From positions 2,604,001-2,668,000 of the forward strand of contig NZ_CP107834.1 in NCBI RefSeq assembly GCF_036346595.1: a stretch of DNA of 64,000 bases, in the 5' to 3' direction. The stretch comes from Streptomyces sp. NBC_00525. GTDB taxonomy: Bacteria > Actinomycetota > Actinomycetes > Streptomycetales > Streptomycetaceae. The notes under the pieces are model-generated. The model worked only from the letters and a program-made list of their open reading frames with translations. It searched no databases and had not been told where the DNA came from. Made by a program: the position numbers and the translations under genes. Each line of letters opens with the position of its first letter. The stretch's first letter is position 1. Positions 32,693 through 40,238 of the stretch are shown piece by piece.

Positions 32693-33298
32693 TCACCCCA
32701 GCCCGCGCTTCGCGCGCTCCGCTGCGGTCAGGGTTTCCAGGAGCTTCGCCGGGTCCACGTGGTAGTCGCGCTCGTCCAGGGCGTCGTAGTCACGGGTGGC
32801 CGGCGGCAGCCCCAGGGCGTCGAGTTGGGCGACGATCTGCCCGTACGCGAGGCGCTCGTCCGGTTCGTCCTGGTAGGCGGACTGTTCGGCGGCGGCGGCC
32901 TCGGTGAGGGTGGTGCCGCGCATGTGCCACAGGGTGAACTCGGTGTCGAGGCCGATGGGGCGCCAGGCCGGGGACGCGGGCTCGTCGGGGTGCAGCCAGT
33001 AGCCGACCCAGCCCATCCCGCCCTTGGCCACGAGCTTGACGTGTTCGGCCATCTGCGCGACGGCGGCGTTGACGGCCTGCATCTCCGGGGCCGCCAACTC
33101 CTCCTCGCTGAGGTAGTCGGTGTCCAGGAAGGGGTGGAGTTCGTCCGGCTCGAAGAACTCCAGGTCGAGCAGGCGCGCGAAGTCGCTCCGGCCCTCCCAC
33201 TGCGCGATCAGCAGCGTGCGCAGATCATCCGGCACCGGGCGTCCGTCCAGCCGCTCCCGCGAGAACTCCGCGAGCTGTTCGTCGTACAGGGCGTCCAC
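32693..33298 (-). CDS. SMI1/KNR4-like protein
   Basis: A 201-aa acidic protein with the pattern of the SMI1/KNR4 (SUKH) superfamily: VPDDLRTLLIAQWEGRSDF early, FEPDELHPFLD, then the strand pair GGMGWVGYWLHPDE and PIGLDTEFTLW. GTG start with AGGAGGGG upstream. SUKH proteins are often immunity proteins of polymorphic toxins, but many Streptomyces copies stand alone. No toxin gene is adjacent, so the role is unknown. Confidence 0.7.
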   Translation of the reverse strand: MDALYDEQLAEFSRERLDGRPVPDDLRTLLIAQWEGRSDFARLLDLEFFEPDELHPFLDTDYLSEEELAAPEMQAVNAAVAQMAEHVKLVAKGGMGWVGYWLHPDEPASPAWRPIGLDTEFTLWHMRGTTLTEAAAAEQSAYQDEPDERLAYGQIVAQLDALGLPPATRDYDALDERDYHVDPAKLLETLTAAERAKRGLG

Positions 33299-33376
33299 GT
33301 GGCCCCTCCTGTGGGGTCGGTCCTCGATGCTGCCGCCAACGTAACAGCGACCTCGGACAACGACCCCCGCCCCTGG

Positions 33377-33847
33377 TCAGGAGTAGGTCCAGCGCCAGGC
33401 GCTCCCGCTGTAGCTGCACTTGATCCGCGCCCCGGTCGCCGTGGTGGTCACCGCGCCGTGGTCGCCGCCCCGGCAGAACTGCCCGGCCCGGTAGCAGTTG
33501 CCCGCGTTGGACTTGATGGAACACGTGCCGGTGGCCTGGGAACCGCCGCCGCCGGACCCCGAGGAGGTCGCCCTGGTGACCCGCACCGTGACGGTCGGGC
33601 CGGGAACCTCCACCTTCTTCGTCCGGGTCACGGTGACCGTGGGCACCGGAGCGGGCGACGCGGTCTCGGTGGCCGTGGCGGTGGCGGTGGCGGTGGCGGT
33701 CACCGTGACCGTGGCCGCCGGCTTCGCACTCACCGTCGCAGCACCCGAGCCACCCTGCCCGGACTCCGAACAACCGACGGCCCCCAGAGCCAGCAGGGCC
33801 ACCCCGCCGATCCACATCTGCCTGCGCCGACTCAACACCTTGCCCAT
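33377..33847 (-). CDS. Small lipoprotein with Thr/Val/Ala repeat stalk
   Basis: A 156-aa protein. The signal peptide ends in LGAVGC (Cys near residue 26). A low-complexity stalk of alternating Thr with Val or Ala (TVTVTATATATATATE) and VTVTR units follows. The C-terminal domain of ~50 residues has four cysteines (TGTCSIKS, GNCYRAGQFC, IKCSYSGSAWRW), likely two disulfides. Start ATG 33847. The stalk DNA is a GGCGGT-type tandem repeat near 33680-33705 and may be length-variable. Surface protein of unknown function, downstream of the RiPP genes on the same strand but 149 bp away. Confidence 0.85.
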   Translation of the reverse strand: MGKVLSRRRQMWIGGVALLALGAVGCSESGQGGSGAATVSAKPAATVTVTATATATATATETASPAPVPTVTVTRTKKVEVPGPTVTVRVTRATSSGSGGGGSQATGTCSIKSNAGNCYRAGQFCRGGDHGAVTTTATGARIKCSYSGSAWRWTYS

Positions 33848-33996
33848 GCGGTCCCCCCACACGTCTCGTCCCATTCCACGTCAAGCGAAGTGACCGTATT
33901 ACCTCGAACGAGTTGTGGGGGAACCAAGGAGGATCAGTGACCCTATTGTGATCACCGCCAAGTGTTCTCAGTGGCCGGGGTGTACCACTGCGGACC

Positions 33997-35190
33997 TCAA
34001 AAGCCTTGTGTGTCCACAGACAGGAGAGGGTGGTGCCAGCGCAGCTGCGGGTGCCCGTCGATCCAGTACGTATGGGCCTCTCGGGTAACACGGAGCCGTA
34101 CGTCGGTGATGTCGGCGCGGTTCGTGGCCTGCCACTCCGTAAGGGACTGCTCGATCGTGTCCCACAGCGCCACTGGCCCTCCCTGGCGAACCGTCCAGCC
34201 CCCACCGCTCTCCGTGAACGCGGCGAACGACTCACGGTCCGGGTCGAAGAGGTACAGCAACCGGCCTCCCTCCGGCGTGGTGGCGCGGATGAACCGCGCC
34301 CCTGGGGCGGCGAGTTGCGCGACGAAGGCCGGCATCCAGTCCTCCAGCAGTAGCGGGGACACCTTGGCCGCGCGTTCCGTTTCGGCGTAGGCGGTTCGGG
34401 CGGAAAGATCGCCGTCGATCGGTGCCTGCGCCTGGGAGCGGGCCTGCATGAACGAACTGCGGCCAACGATCCTGCCCTCGGCGGTCCCGTCCTCGGCGAC
34501 CGTCACCTTCGCCAGCCCCGTCCCGTACCCCCATGTCCCGCCCACCGTGGCGAGGACAATGCCTCCTGACGCGGTCTGCCTGATCCAGGTGTACGGGATG
34601 CGGCGAACCGCGCACGTGGCGATGACGCGGTCGTACGGGGCGCGGCGGGGATGGCCGAGGAGACCGTCTCCGGTGACGGTCCAAGTCGAGTGTCCTGCGG
34701 TCTCCAGGGCGGCATCCGCTCGGGCTGCGACGTCCGTGTCCACCTCGACGGTGGTGACGTTGTCCTCCCCGAGACGGCTGCACATCAGGGCGCAGGAGTA
34801 TCCGGTTCCCGTACCGATCTCCAGGACCCGGTGGCCGTCTTCCACATCCAGCTTCTCCAGCATGTCCACGACGGTGAACGGGGTGGTGGACGACGAGGTG
34901 GGGGAGCCGGACACGAGGTCGCTTACCTGGTCGGCGGTGAGGTGCCCGTCGAGCTGGGTTGTCAGGGACTCGTCGCGGTAGGCGATCCGCATCCACTCGG
35001 CCGGGGCAGTTCCCACGGCGGTCACGGGACGCCACCGACCGCCCTCCACGGGCAGGAAGACTCCAGGATTCAGGAACAACTCGCGCGGAACGGCCTCCAC
35101 CGCCGCCCGCCAGCCGGGGTGGGTGAGGACCCCGGCCCGTGTCAGACGGGCGGCGAGGGAGTGGCGCTCGTGGAGAGTGTCGGCGGTCAT
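33997..35190 (-). CDS. PIMT-like O-methyltransferase of ATP-grasp RiPP system
   Basis: A 397-aa protein. Residues ~1-215 resemble protein-L-isoaspartate methyltransferase, with SAM-binding motif VLEIGTGTGYS (122-132) and the VETVEVD-like NVTTVEVDTDV segment. The extra ~180-residue C-terminal domain is characteristic of methyltransferases linked to ATP-grasp-modified peptides. In related graspetide, lanthipeptide and lasso clusters such enzymes methylate an Asp side chain, which then closes to an aspartimide. I infer the same here. Its ATG overlaps the ATP-grasp stop (ATGA), so it is translationally coupled and third in the operon. Confidence 0.9.
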   Translation of the reverse strand: MTADTLHERHSLAARLTRAGVLTHPGWRAAVEAVPRELFLNPGVFLPVEGGRWRPVTAVGTAPAEWMRIAYRDESLTTQLDGHLTADQVSDLVSGSPTSSSTTPFTVVDMLEKLDVEDGHRVLEIGTGTGYSCALMCSRLGEDNVTTVEVDTDVAARADAALETAGHSTWTVTGDGLLGHPRRAPYDRVIATCAVRRIPYTWIRQTASGGIVLATVGGTWGYGTGLAKVTVAEDGTAEGRIVGRSSFMQARSQAQAPIDGDLSARTAYAETERAAKVSPLLLEDWMPAFVAQLAAPGARFIRATTPEGGRLLYLFDPDRESFAAFTESGGGWTVRQGGPVALWDTIEQSLTEWQATNRADITDVRLRVTREAHTYWIDGHPQLRWHHPLLSVDTQGF

Positions 35191-36146
35191 GGGGCGGCTC
35201 CTTCGGTGAGCAGTGTGGCGAATGCGGCGGACATGGCGAGGCCGGTGGCTTCTTCCAGCCACCCCCACTGTCCGTTCGGGTTCAGCTCCAGCCACCAGAG
35301 GTCACCGGCACGGTCCACGGCGAGGTCGAAGCTCCCCGAGGCCAGTCCGAAGTGATCGAGGTAGGCGAGGAGCGCCTTCTCCGTCCGGCTGGGCAGGTTC
35401 ACCACGCGGTAGGACAGGGCCGAGTAGTCCTTGCGCCAGTCGAGCAGCCCGGACTCGATCCGTACGGCGAACACCTCACCACCGACAACCAGCACGCGGA
35501 GGTCGGCCGCCTTGTCCACGACGGCCTGGAACAGGTGCGGCACCAGGGCCACGCTCGCGTCGATCTCCTCGGCGGTGACCGGATCGGCCCAGCCGGTGAC
35601 GGGGACGCCGTCGCGTCGGCAGGGCGTCCAACGGAGGATTTTGAAGAGCACCTGGCCGTGGTTGTCGATGAAGGCTCGTGCCTCGTCCGGGTCGTTCGTG
35701 ACCAGCGTCGGAGGGACGGCCAGCCCAAGGCGCTGGGCAACAGCGAGCTGAGCGGGTTTGTAGTCGGCGGCGGCGTTGCGCAGCGGATGGTTGACCCACA
35801 GCGGCCCGTCCAGGGCGTACAGGACCCCGCCGAGGCCGTACCGGACCTGAGCGGACGCGAACCGCGCTTCGTCCGCGCCGAGGTGATCGAAGGTGGGCCA
35901 CACCGGGCGGCGCCAGTAGACCGACCGAACGTGGGTCAGGTCCACGGTCCTGGACGGAGTACGAAGCTGCCCGCCCACCGGGGCCGGGCAGCTTCCGAAC
36001 CGGGCGGAGACCGTCAGGGCCGAGCCGATGTCGGCCGGGTTGAACCTGGTCACGGGTACGTTGCGCCGGCCCAGCTCGGCGATCACCATGTCGGCGGTCA
36101 GGTCGTCCGCCTCGGTCACCACCAGCACCGGCCTCTCGTCGGTCAT
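35187..36146 (-). CDS. ATP-grasp RiPP maturase (TgmB-like)
   Basis: A 319-aa ATP-grasp ligase. The N-terminal pre-ATP-grasp region has VLVVTEADDLTADMVIAELG and VYWRRP. The central lysine region is VLFKILRW. The C-terminal metal-binding motif LWWLELNPNGQWGW has the Glu and Asn that hold magnesium. This matches the SAV_5884/TgmB family of ribosomal-peptide maturases, which form ester or amide links between Asp/Glu side chains and Thr/Ser/Lys. It starts 3 bp after the precursor gene stop and is coupled to the methyltransferase. The expected active-site residues are all present. Confidence 0.92.
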   Translation of the reverse strand: MTDERPVLVVTEADDLTADMVIAELGRRNVPVTRFNPADIGSALTVSARFGSCPAPVGGQLRTPSRTVDLTHVRSVYWRRPVWPTFDHLGADEARFASAQVRYGLGGVLYALDGPLWVNHPLRNAAADYKPAQLAVAQRLGLAVPPTLVTNDPDEARAFIDNHGQVLFKILRWTPCRRDGVPVTGWADPVTAEEIDASVALVPHLFQAVVDKAADLRVLVVGGEVFAVRIESGLLDWRKDYSALSYRVVNLPSRTEKALLAYLDHFGLASGSFDLAVDRAGDLWWLELNPNGQWGWLEEATGLAMSAAFATLLTEGAAP

Positions 36147-36149
36147 CGG

Positions 36150-36404
36150 TCAGTCCTGCTGGGAGTCCTGGTCGTGGCCCTGGTCGTTCTGGGAGTCGCT
36201 GTTCGTGACCGTGCTCGTCTCGGTGCCCTTGCTGGTGCCGTGCTTGCCCATCTCGATCACGGTGCCCGTGTGGTCGGTGTAGACGCCGAGTTGCGTGTCG
36301 GGGTCGAGCACGACCGACGTGTGGGGGCGGCGGGTGACGGTCGGGTACGGGGTGAGCCTGCCGGCTCCCCAGGGACGCGTCACGGTCCCGGCTGCGGTGG
36401 ACAT
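36150..36404 (-). CDS. Precursor peptide of the ATP-grasp RiPP (TgmA-like)
   Basis: An 84-aa peptide. The leader carries the family landmark RPWGAGRLTPYP (residues 10-21), the expected docking site for the ATP-grasp enzyme. The middle (residues 34-55) is VLDPDTQLGVYTDHTGTVIE, with Thr/Asp/Glu pairs fit for side-chain cross-linking. The end (60-84) is Thr then Asp/Gln/Asn rich (SDSQNDQGHDQDSQQD) and contains N-D, G-H-D and Q-D steps where an aspartimide could form. GAGG precedes the ATG. It is the first gene of the operon with ligase and methyltransferase; the divergent XRE gene starts 120 bp away. The exact cross-links and cleavage site cannot be read from sequence. Confidence 0.88.
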   Translation of the reverse strand: MSTAAGTVTRPWGAGRLTPYPTVTRRPHTSVVLDPDTQLGVYTDHTGTVIEMGKHGTSKGTETSTVTNSDSQNDQGHDQDSQQD

Positions 36405-36524
36405 CTTGGCCTCCTCGAAGACAGTGAGTGGTTGTTGCCGAATCCGAAGCTACGGTCGCGGCGAATCGAGTAGGACTGACTGTGGGTACGGGTTCGATGA
36501 CCGAGCGCGTACGAAGGGGGTGGC

Positions 36525-37628
36525 ATGGGGGCGGCGGAAGGTGCACGCGGGCGTGCCCGCACCGGCCTGATCGCCGGGTTCGTTCTGCGTGTGGCCCGAG
36601 AGAGTACGGCCGTCCACACGCAGGCCGGCATGGCGGAGGTGATGGGGGTCGATCTCGCCACGTGGCAAGGGTGGGAGACGGGGCGGCGGCCCCTGGTCAA
36701 CGTGAAGGCCGGTGCGCTGCTCGACATCCGGCGCCGGTTGCTCGCGCTGGGCGCGGACCCGCGTGTCCTCCATCTCCTCGATCCCGCGATGGACGCGGAC
36801 CGCGTCATCGCCGCGACGCTTCACCCGGATGTCAACGCCCGTCACCCCCTCGCACACTGGGTACACACGCGCGACACCGCCCACATGATCGCCTGGGCGC
36901 TGAACGGAACCGTTCCACCAACTCTCAGGCGCAGGGCGCCGGTCGGGCGCCGCGGCCCGGTCGCCAAGGCGCCGCTCCTCTCCACGCCCGACCGCGCCCT
37001 CTTCTTCGACCGTCTCCGGGAGACCGCCGAGTCCGCGTCGCGCACCGGGGACGACGGGTTGCTGCTGCACCGCCAGACCCTCTACCTCTGTTCCTACGAC
37101 CGGACCTTGGAGGCCAAGACATGGACGGCGCACGCCCTGCACAGCCGCCGCGATCTGATCGCCTCCCATGGATGGACACCGTTCTGGGCCACATCGCGCT
37201 CAACTGCCACCGCACTGGCCAGGCTCGGCGATCGGCAGCCGCTCCTCGACTTCATCGAAAAGGGGCTGGCTGGTGATGACAAGGGCGAGACAGCAAACCT
37301 GAACTACTGGGCGTACTGGCTGGGTTCGATGCGGGAGCCACAATCGGACGACACGTTCATGCGGCACGGGCCGACCGACTGGGACCCCGTACGGCTCCTG
37401 CGCGGCCTCACAGACGGCCTCCACCGGGCTCCGGTGTACACGGATCTGTACGTGCACTCGCTATGGGCCCTGCTGACCACCAACCGATGGCTGCCACTGG
37501 CAGACCCCACCCTCGCTGCCGAACTGGCCACGTATTCCGGCCAACTCCTGGACCGAAGCGGGGTATCCCCGCGAGCTCGGCGGGAACTCAGCACAGTGCA
37601 TTACGTTCTACGCAAGAACCGCACATGA
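36525..37628 (+). CDS. XRE-family regulator associated with the ATP-grasp RiPP cluster
   Basis: A 367-aa protein. The N-terminal HTH (residues ~15-70: LIAGFVLRVARESTAVHTQA, then MGVDLATWQGWETGRRP) is followed by a long helical domain with TPR-like periodicity to the end. Regulators of this layout commonly lie next to TgmA/TgmB genes in Streptomyces. It is transcribed divergently from the precursor gene across a 120-bp gap that must hold both promoters, so it is the likely controller of RiPP production. The inducing signal is unknown. Confidence 0.85.
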   Translation: MGAAEGARGRARTGLIAGFVLRVARESTAVHTQAGMAEVMGVDLATWQGWETGRRPLVNVKAGALLDIRRRLLALGADPRVLHLLDPAMDADRVIAATLHPDVNARHPLAHWVHTRDTAHMIAWALNGTVPPTLRRRAPVGRRGPVAKAPLLSTPDRALFFDRLRETAESASRTGDDGLLLHRQTLYLCSYDRTLEAKTWTAHALHSRRDLIASHGWTPFWATSRSTATALARLGDRQPLLDFIEKGLAGDDKGETANLNYWAYWLGSMREPQSDDTFMRHGPTDWDPVRLLRGLTDGLHRAPVYTDLYVHSLWALLTTNRWLPLADPTLAAELATYSGQLLDRSGVSPRARRELSTVHYVLRKNRT

Positions 37629-37646
37629 CACATCGGAGGCGCATTC

Positions 37647-38228
37647 ATGGCGGACGCAGAGCAGGAGCAGGTCAAGGGGACCGCGGGGTTTCTGCTGGAG
37701 ATGGGGATGCTCAAGCGCGCCAAGCGGAGCGGCTGGTGGATCGCCGGGGTGAAGGACCCCGAGACCATCGCGGAGCACAGCTTCCGGGTCGCGCTCATCG
37801 GCTCCGTGCTCGCCATGATGGAAGGCGCCGACCCCGCGAAGACGGCGCTCCTCGGCCTGTGGCACGACACGCAGGAGACCCGCGTCGGCGACATCCCGCA
37901 CATCGGCCGCCGCTACCTCGAAGCCGCGAGCAACGAGAAGGTCACCGCGGACCAGGTGTCCGCCGCGCACCCCTCCGTGCGCGCCGGCGCCCAGCGGATC
38001 GTGGAGGAGTACGAGAACGGGGACTCCCCCGAAGTCGTCTGCGCGCATGACGCCGACAAGCTGGAATGCCTCATCCAGGCCGTCGAGTACCGCGAACAGG
38101 GCTGCGCGAACGTGCAGCCCTGGATCGACAGCAGCATCGCCAAGCTGAAGACGGCCTCCGCCCAGGCCCTCGCGGAGGCCGCGCTCACCATGACGTCGAT
38201 CGAGTGGCAGCAGACGTACCTCCGCTGA
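37647..38228 (+). CDS. HD-domain phosphohydrolase (YfbR/HDDC2-like)
   Basis: A 193-aa metal-dependent phosphohydrolase. The signature residues are in AEHSFRVALIG (first His), GLWHDTQETRVGDIP (the HD pair plus Glu) and CAHDADKLECLIQA (the distal Asp). The length and the DADKLE motif fit the 5'-deoxynucleotidase YfbR/HDDC2 group. GGAGG precedes the ATG by seven bases. It starts 18 bp after the XRE gene and could share its transcript. A nucleotide-pool role is the default; a link to the RiPP cluster is possible but unproven. Confidence 0.88.
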   Translation: MADAEQEQVKGTAGFLLEMGMLKRAKRSGWWIAGVKDPETIAEHSFRVALIGSVLAMMEGADPAKTALLGLWHDTQETRVGDIPHIGRRYLEAASNEKVTADQVSAAHPSVRAGAQRIVEEYENGDSPEVVCAHDADKLECLIQAVEYREQGCANVQPWIDSSIAKLKTASAQALAEAALTMTSIEWQQTYLR

Positions 38229-38258
38229 GGCGCCCGGCCGGTGGTGCCGGTGGCGGGG

Positions 38259-39089
38259 TCAGAGGTATGCCGCGTACGCGTCCAGGGTGCGTAGTACCTC
38301 CGGTTCCCGTGTCGGGGGGAGTTGGAGGACCACCTCCTCGATGCCCAGGTCCGCGTAGTGGGACAGCTTGCCGGGGGTGGGGTTGACCGCGTACGGGACG
38401 ACGTGGAGGTCCTTCGGGTCGCGGCCGGCGGCTTCCCAGGCCGTACGGAGGCGGGGGACGGAGTCCGTGAGGCCGCGGCCGCCGATGGGGAGCCAGCCGT
38501 CCGCCGTGCGGGCGATGCGGTCGAACAGCCGGGGGCCCTCCGCGCCGCCGAGCAGGGTGCGGGGGCCGCGCTCCCGGTGCGGCTTCGGGTGGGCGTGGCT
38601 GGCGCGTACGGAGCCGAACTCACCCTCGTACGCCGTGGGTTCGGACGCCCACAGGGCCCGCATCAGGGCCAGCCGCTCGTCGGCGAGGCGGCGGCGGGTC
38701 GACCAGTCCACGCCGTGGTCGGCGGCCTCCTCGACGTTCCAGCCGTAGCCGATGCCGAGGGTGAAGCGGCCGCCGGAGAGGTGGTCGAGCGTGGCGATCT
38801 GCTTGGCCAGGTCGATCGGGTCGTGCTGGGCGATGAGCGTGATGCCGGTGCCGAGGGTCAGCCGTTCCGTCACCGCGGCGGCCTGGGCGAGCGCGACGAA
38901 GGGGTCCAGGGTGCGGCCGTACTCGCGGGGCAGTTCGCCGCCCGCCGGGTAGGGCGTCTCGCGGCCGGCCGGGATGTGGGTGTGCTCGGGCAGATAGAGC
39001 CCGGCGAAGCCGCGCTGTTCGAGCTGGCGCGCCAGGCGTACCGGGGTGATGGTCTCGTCGGTGAGGAAGATCGTGGTGGCGATCCGCAT
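38259..39089 (-). CDS. LLM-class F420-dependent oxidoreductase
   Basis: A 276-aa luciferase-like TIM-barrel protein: RQLEQRGFAGLYLPEHTHIP at the N-terminus, LTLGTGITLIAQHDPIDLAKQIATLDHLSGGRFTLGIGYGW in pieces through residues ~75-115, and a C-terminal LGIEEVVLQLP strand. These features match the F420-dependent LLM subfamily (TIGR03619-like) in preference to FMN luciferases. The hydride carrier would be F420, whose FO moiety is made by FbiC at 21-23.5 kb. The substrate is unknown. GGAGG lies before the ATG. Its upstream region is shared with the iron-box-controlled siderophore-interacting gene. Confidence 0.9.
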   Translation of the reverse strand: MRIATTIFLTDETITPVRLARQLEQRGFAGLYLPEHTHIPAGRETPYPAGGELPREYGRTLDPFVALAQAAAVTERLTLGTGITLIAQHDPIDLAKQIATLDHLSGGRFTLGIGYGWNVEEAADHGVDWSTRRRLADERLALMRALWASEPTAYEGEFGSVRASHAHPKPHRERGPRTLLGGAEGPRLFDRIARTADGWLPIGGRGLTDSVPRLRTAWEAAGRDPKDLHVVPYAVNPTPGKLSHYADLGIEEVVLQLPPTREPEVLRTLDAYAAYL

Positions 39090-39180
39090 GCGAAGGCACC
39101 TCCGTCGTTGTCCCGTGGCGCTCCAACGTATGCCGTTCCGCGCCGCGAAGCGGAGACCGCGCCCACCCGGAGCGCAAAAC

Positions 39181-39199
39181 TTAGGTTAGGCTCACCTAA
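39181..39199. promoter_or_regulatory. Iron box (DmdR1/IdeR operator)
   Basis: TTAGGTTAGGCTCACCTAA, a 19-bp site equal to the actinobacterial IdeR/DmdR1 consensus with symmetric TTAGG/CCTAA ends. It lies 30 bp upstream of the siderophore-interacting gene and 92 bp from the divergent LLM gene, so iron-loaded repressor would shut the siderophore gene and possibly affect the LLM gene. Confidence 0.92.
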
Positions 39200-39228
39200 A
39201 CAAACCGCCGATGCGGAGGGGTACGGTC

Positions 39229-39954
39229 ATGGGGCACGGCTGGGAGGGCGTCGTCCTCAAGCTCATGCGGGGGCGCGACTTCACGTTCACCGTCACCGCG
39301 ACCGAGCCGCCCGCCGGCGGCTTCCGGCGCCTCACCGTCACGGACGGCGGGCTGCTCGCCGCGACCGGCGGGGCGCACCCGACGATGTGGGTGCGGCTCT
39401 GGTTCGACCGGGCCGGCAAACCGCACCAGCGCGCCTACACCCTGGTCGACCCGGACCCGGAGGCCGGCGCCTTCACCCTGGAGTTCGCGCTCCACGAGGG
39501 CCCCGCCACCGAATGGGCGCTGGCGGCCCGGCCCGGGGACACGATCGAGGCCACGCTCCAGGGCACCGGATTCACCCTGCCCGAGCCGGCCCCCGCCCGG
39601 CTCTTCGTGATCGGCGACCCGGCCTCGCTGCCCGCGATCAACTCCCTGCTGGACGCCCTTCCGGCGACCCCGGCCACCGTCTGGTACGAGACCCCGCCCG
39701 GCGAGGACACCGAGCCGCCGCTGCGCCTGGTTCCCGGCCGCCACACGCTGCACCGGGTGGAGCGGCGGGGCGGCGCGCTGGCCGACGCGGTGCGGTCCGG
39801 GCTGCCGGGCCTGCTGGGCACCGATGCCTCGGACGCGTACGTGTGGATCGCCTGCGACACGACGACGACCAGGTCCCTGTCCGCGTACATACGCAAGGAA
39901 CTGGCCGTTCCCAGGGAGCGCGTGCACGCCCTGGGCTACTGGCGCGCGACCTGA
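39229..39954 (+). CDS. Siderophore-interacting FAD-binding protein
   Basis: A 241-aa protein of the SIP/ViuB family. The FAD-binding barrel covers ~1-105 (RDFTFTVTATEPPAGGFRRL, HPTMWVRLWF, QRAYTLVDPDPEAGAF with the R-x-Y-T flavin motif). A C-terminal NAD(P)H-like domain follows (LFVIGDPASLPAINSLLDAL). It reduces ferric siderophores in the cytoplasm to release iron. The ATG at 39229 is favoured over 39211 since GGAGG lies nine bases before it. Regulation by iron is supported by the operator 30 bp upstream. Confidence 0.93.
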   Translation: MGHGWEGVVLKLMRGRDFTFTVTATEPPAGGFRRLTVTDGGLLAATGGAHPTMWVRLWFDRAGKPHQRAYTLVDPDPEAGAFTLEFALHEGPATEWALAARPGDTIEATLQGTGFTLPEPAPARLFVIGDPASLPAINSLLDALPATPATVWYETPPGEDTEPPLRLVPGRHTLHRVERRGGALADAVRSGLPGLLGTDASDAYVWIACDTTTTRSLSAYIRKELAVPRERVHALGYWRAT

Positions 39955-39978
39955 CCGCCGCGCCGGGCGGGGCTCCTC

Positions 39979-40191
39979 CTACTCCTCCGCGCCGGCCTCG
40001 CGGCGGGGGCCGGGGAAGAGCAGCCGCGCGCTGCCCGTGACCAGGCCCAGGGACGCCAGCACGACGGCGGAACGCGCCCAGCGCATCCCGCCGTGCCAGC
40101 CCTGGGGGTCGCCCAGGGCCGCCCACAGCACTCCGGCCAGTCCGATCAGCAGCAGAAGCACACCCGAAGCACGACTCGGCGCAGTGTTCAT
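39979..40191 (-). CDS. Small two-helix membrane protein
   Basis: A 70-aa protein with two hydrophobic helices (residues ~9-26, GVLLLLIGLAGVLWAALG, and ~42-60, SAVVLASLGLVTGSARLLF) and a basic then acidic tail (PGPRREAGAEE). Start ATG at 40191. It stands between the siderophore-interacting gene and the MFS gene; function unknown. Confidence 0.7.
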   Translation of the reverse strand: MNTAPSRASGVLLLLIGLAGVLWAALGDPQGWHGGMRWARSAVVLASLGLVTGSARLLFPGPRREAGAEE

Positions 40192-40238
40192 GGGCCCATG
40201 ATGACGTGGCCCCCGGCACCGGCACACCCGTATTCCGT

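Noticed and set aside
32693..33298. SMI1-like gene as immunity protein of a toxin system
   Set aside because: No polymorphic toxin or secretion partner next to it; the RelE remnant belongs to a different toxin class.
33680..33705. GGCGGT-type short repeats as a possible CRISPR or regulatory array
   Set aside because: They are in-frame codons of the Thr/Val/Ala stalk of the lipoprotein; there are no spacers.
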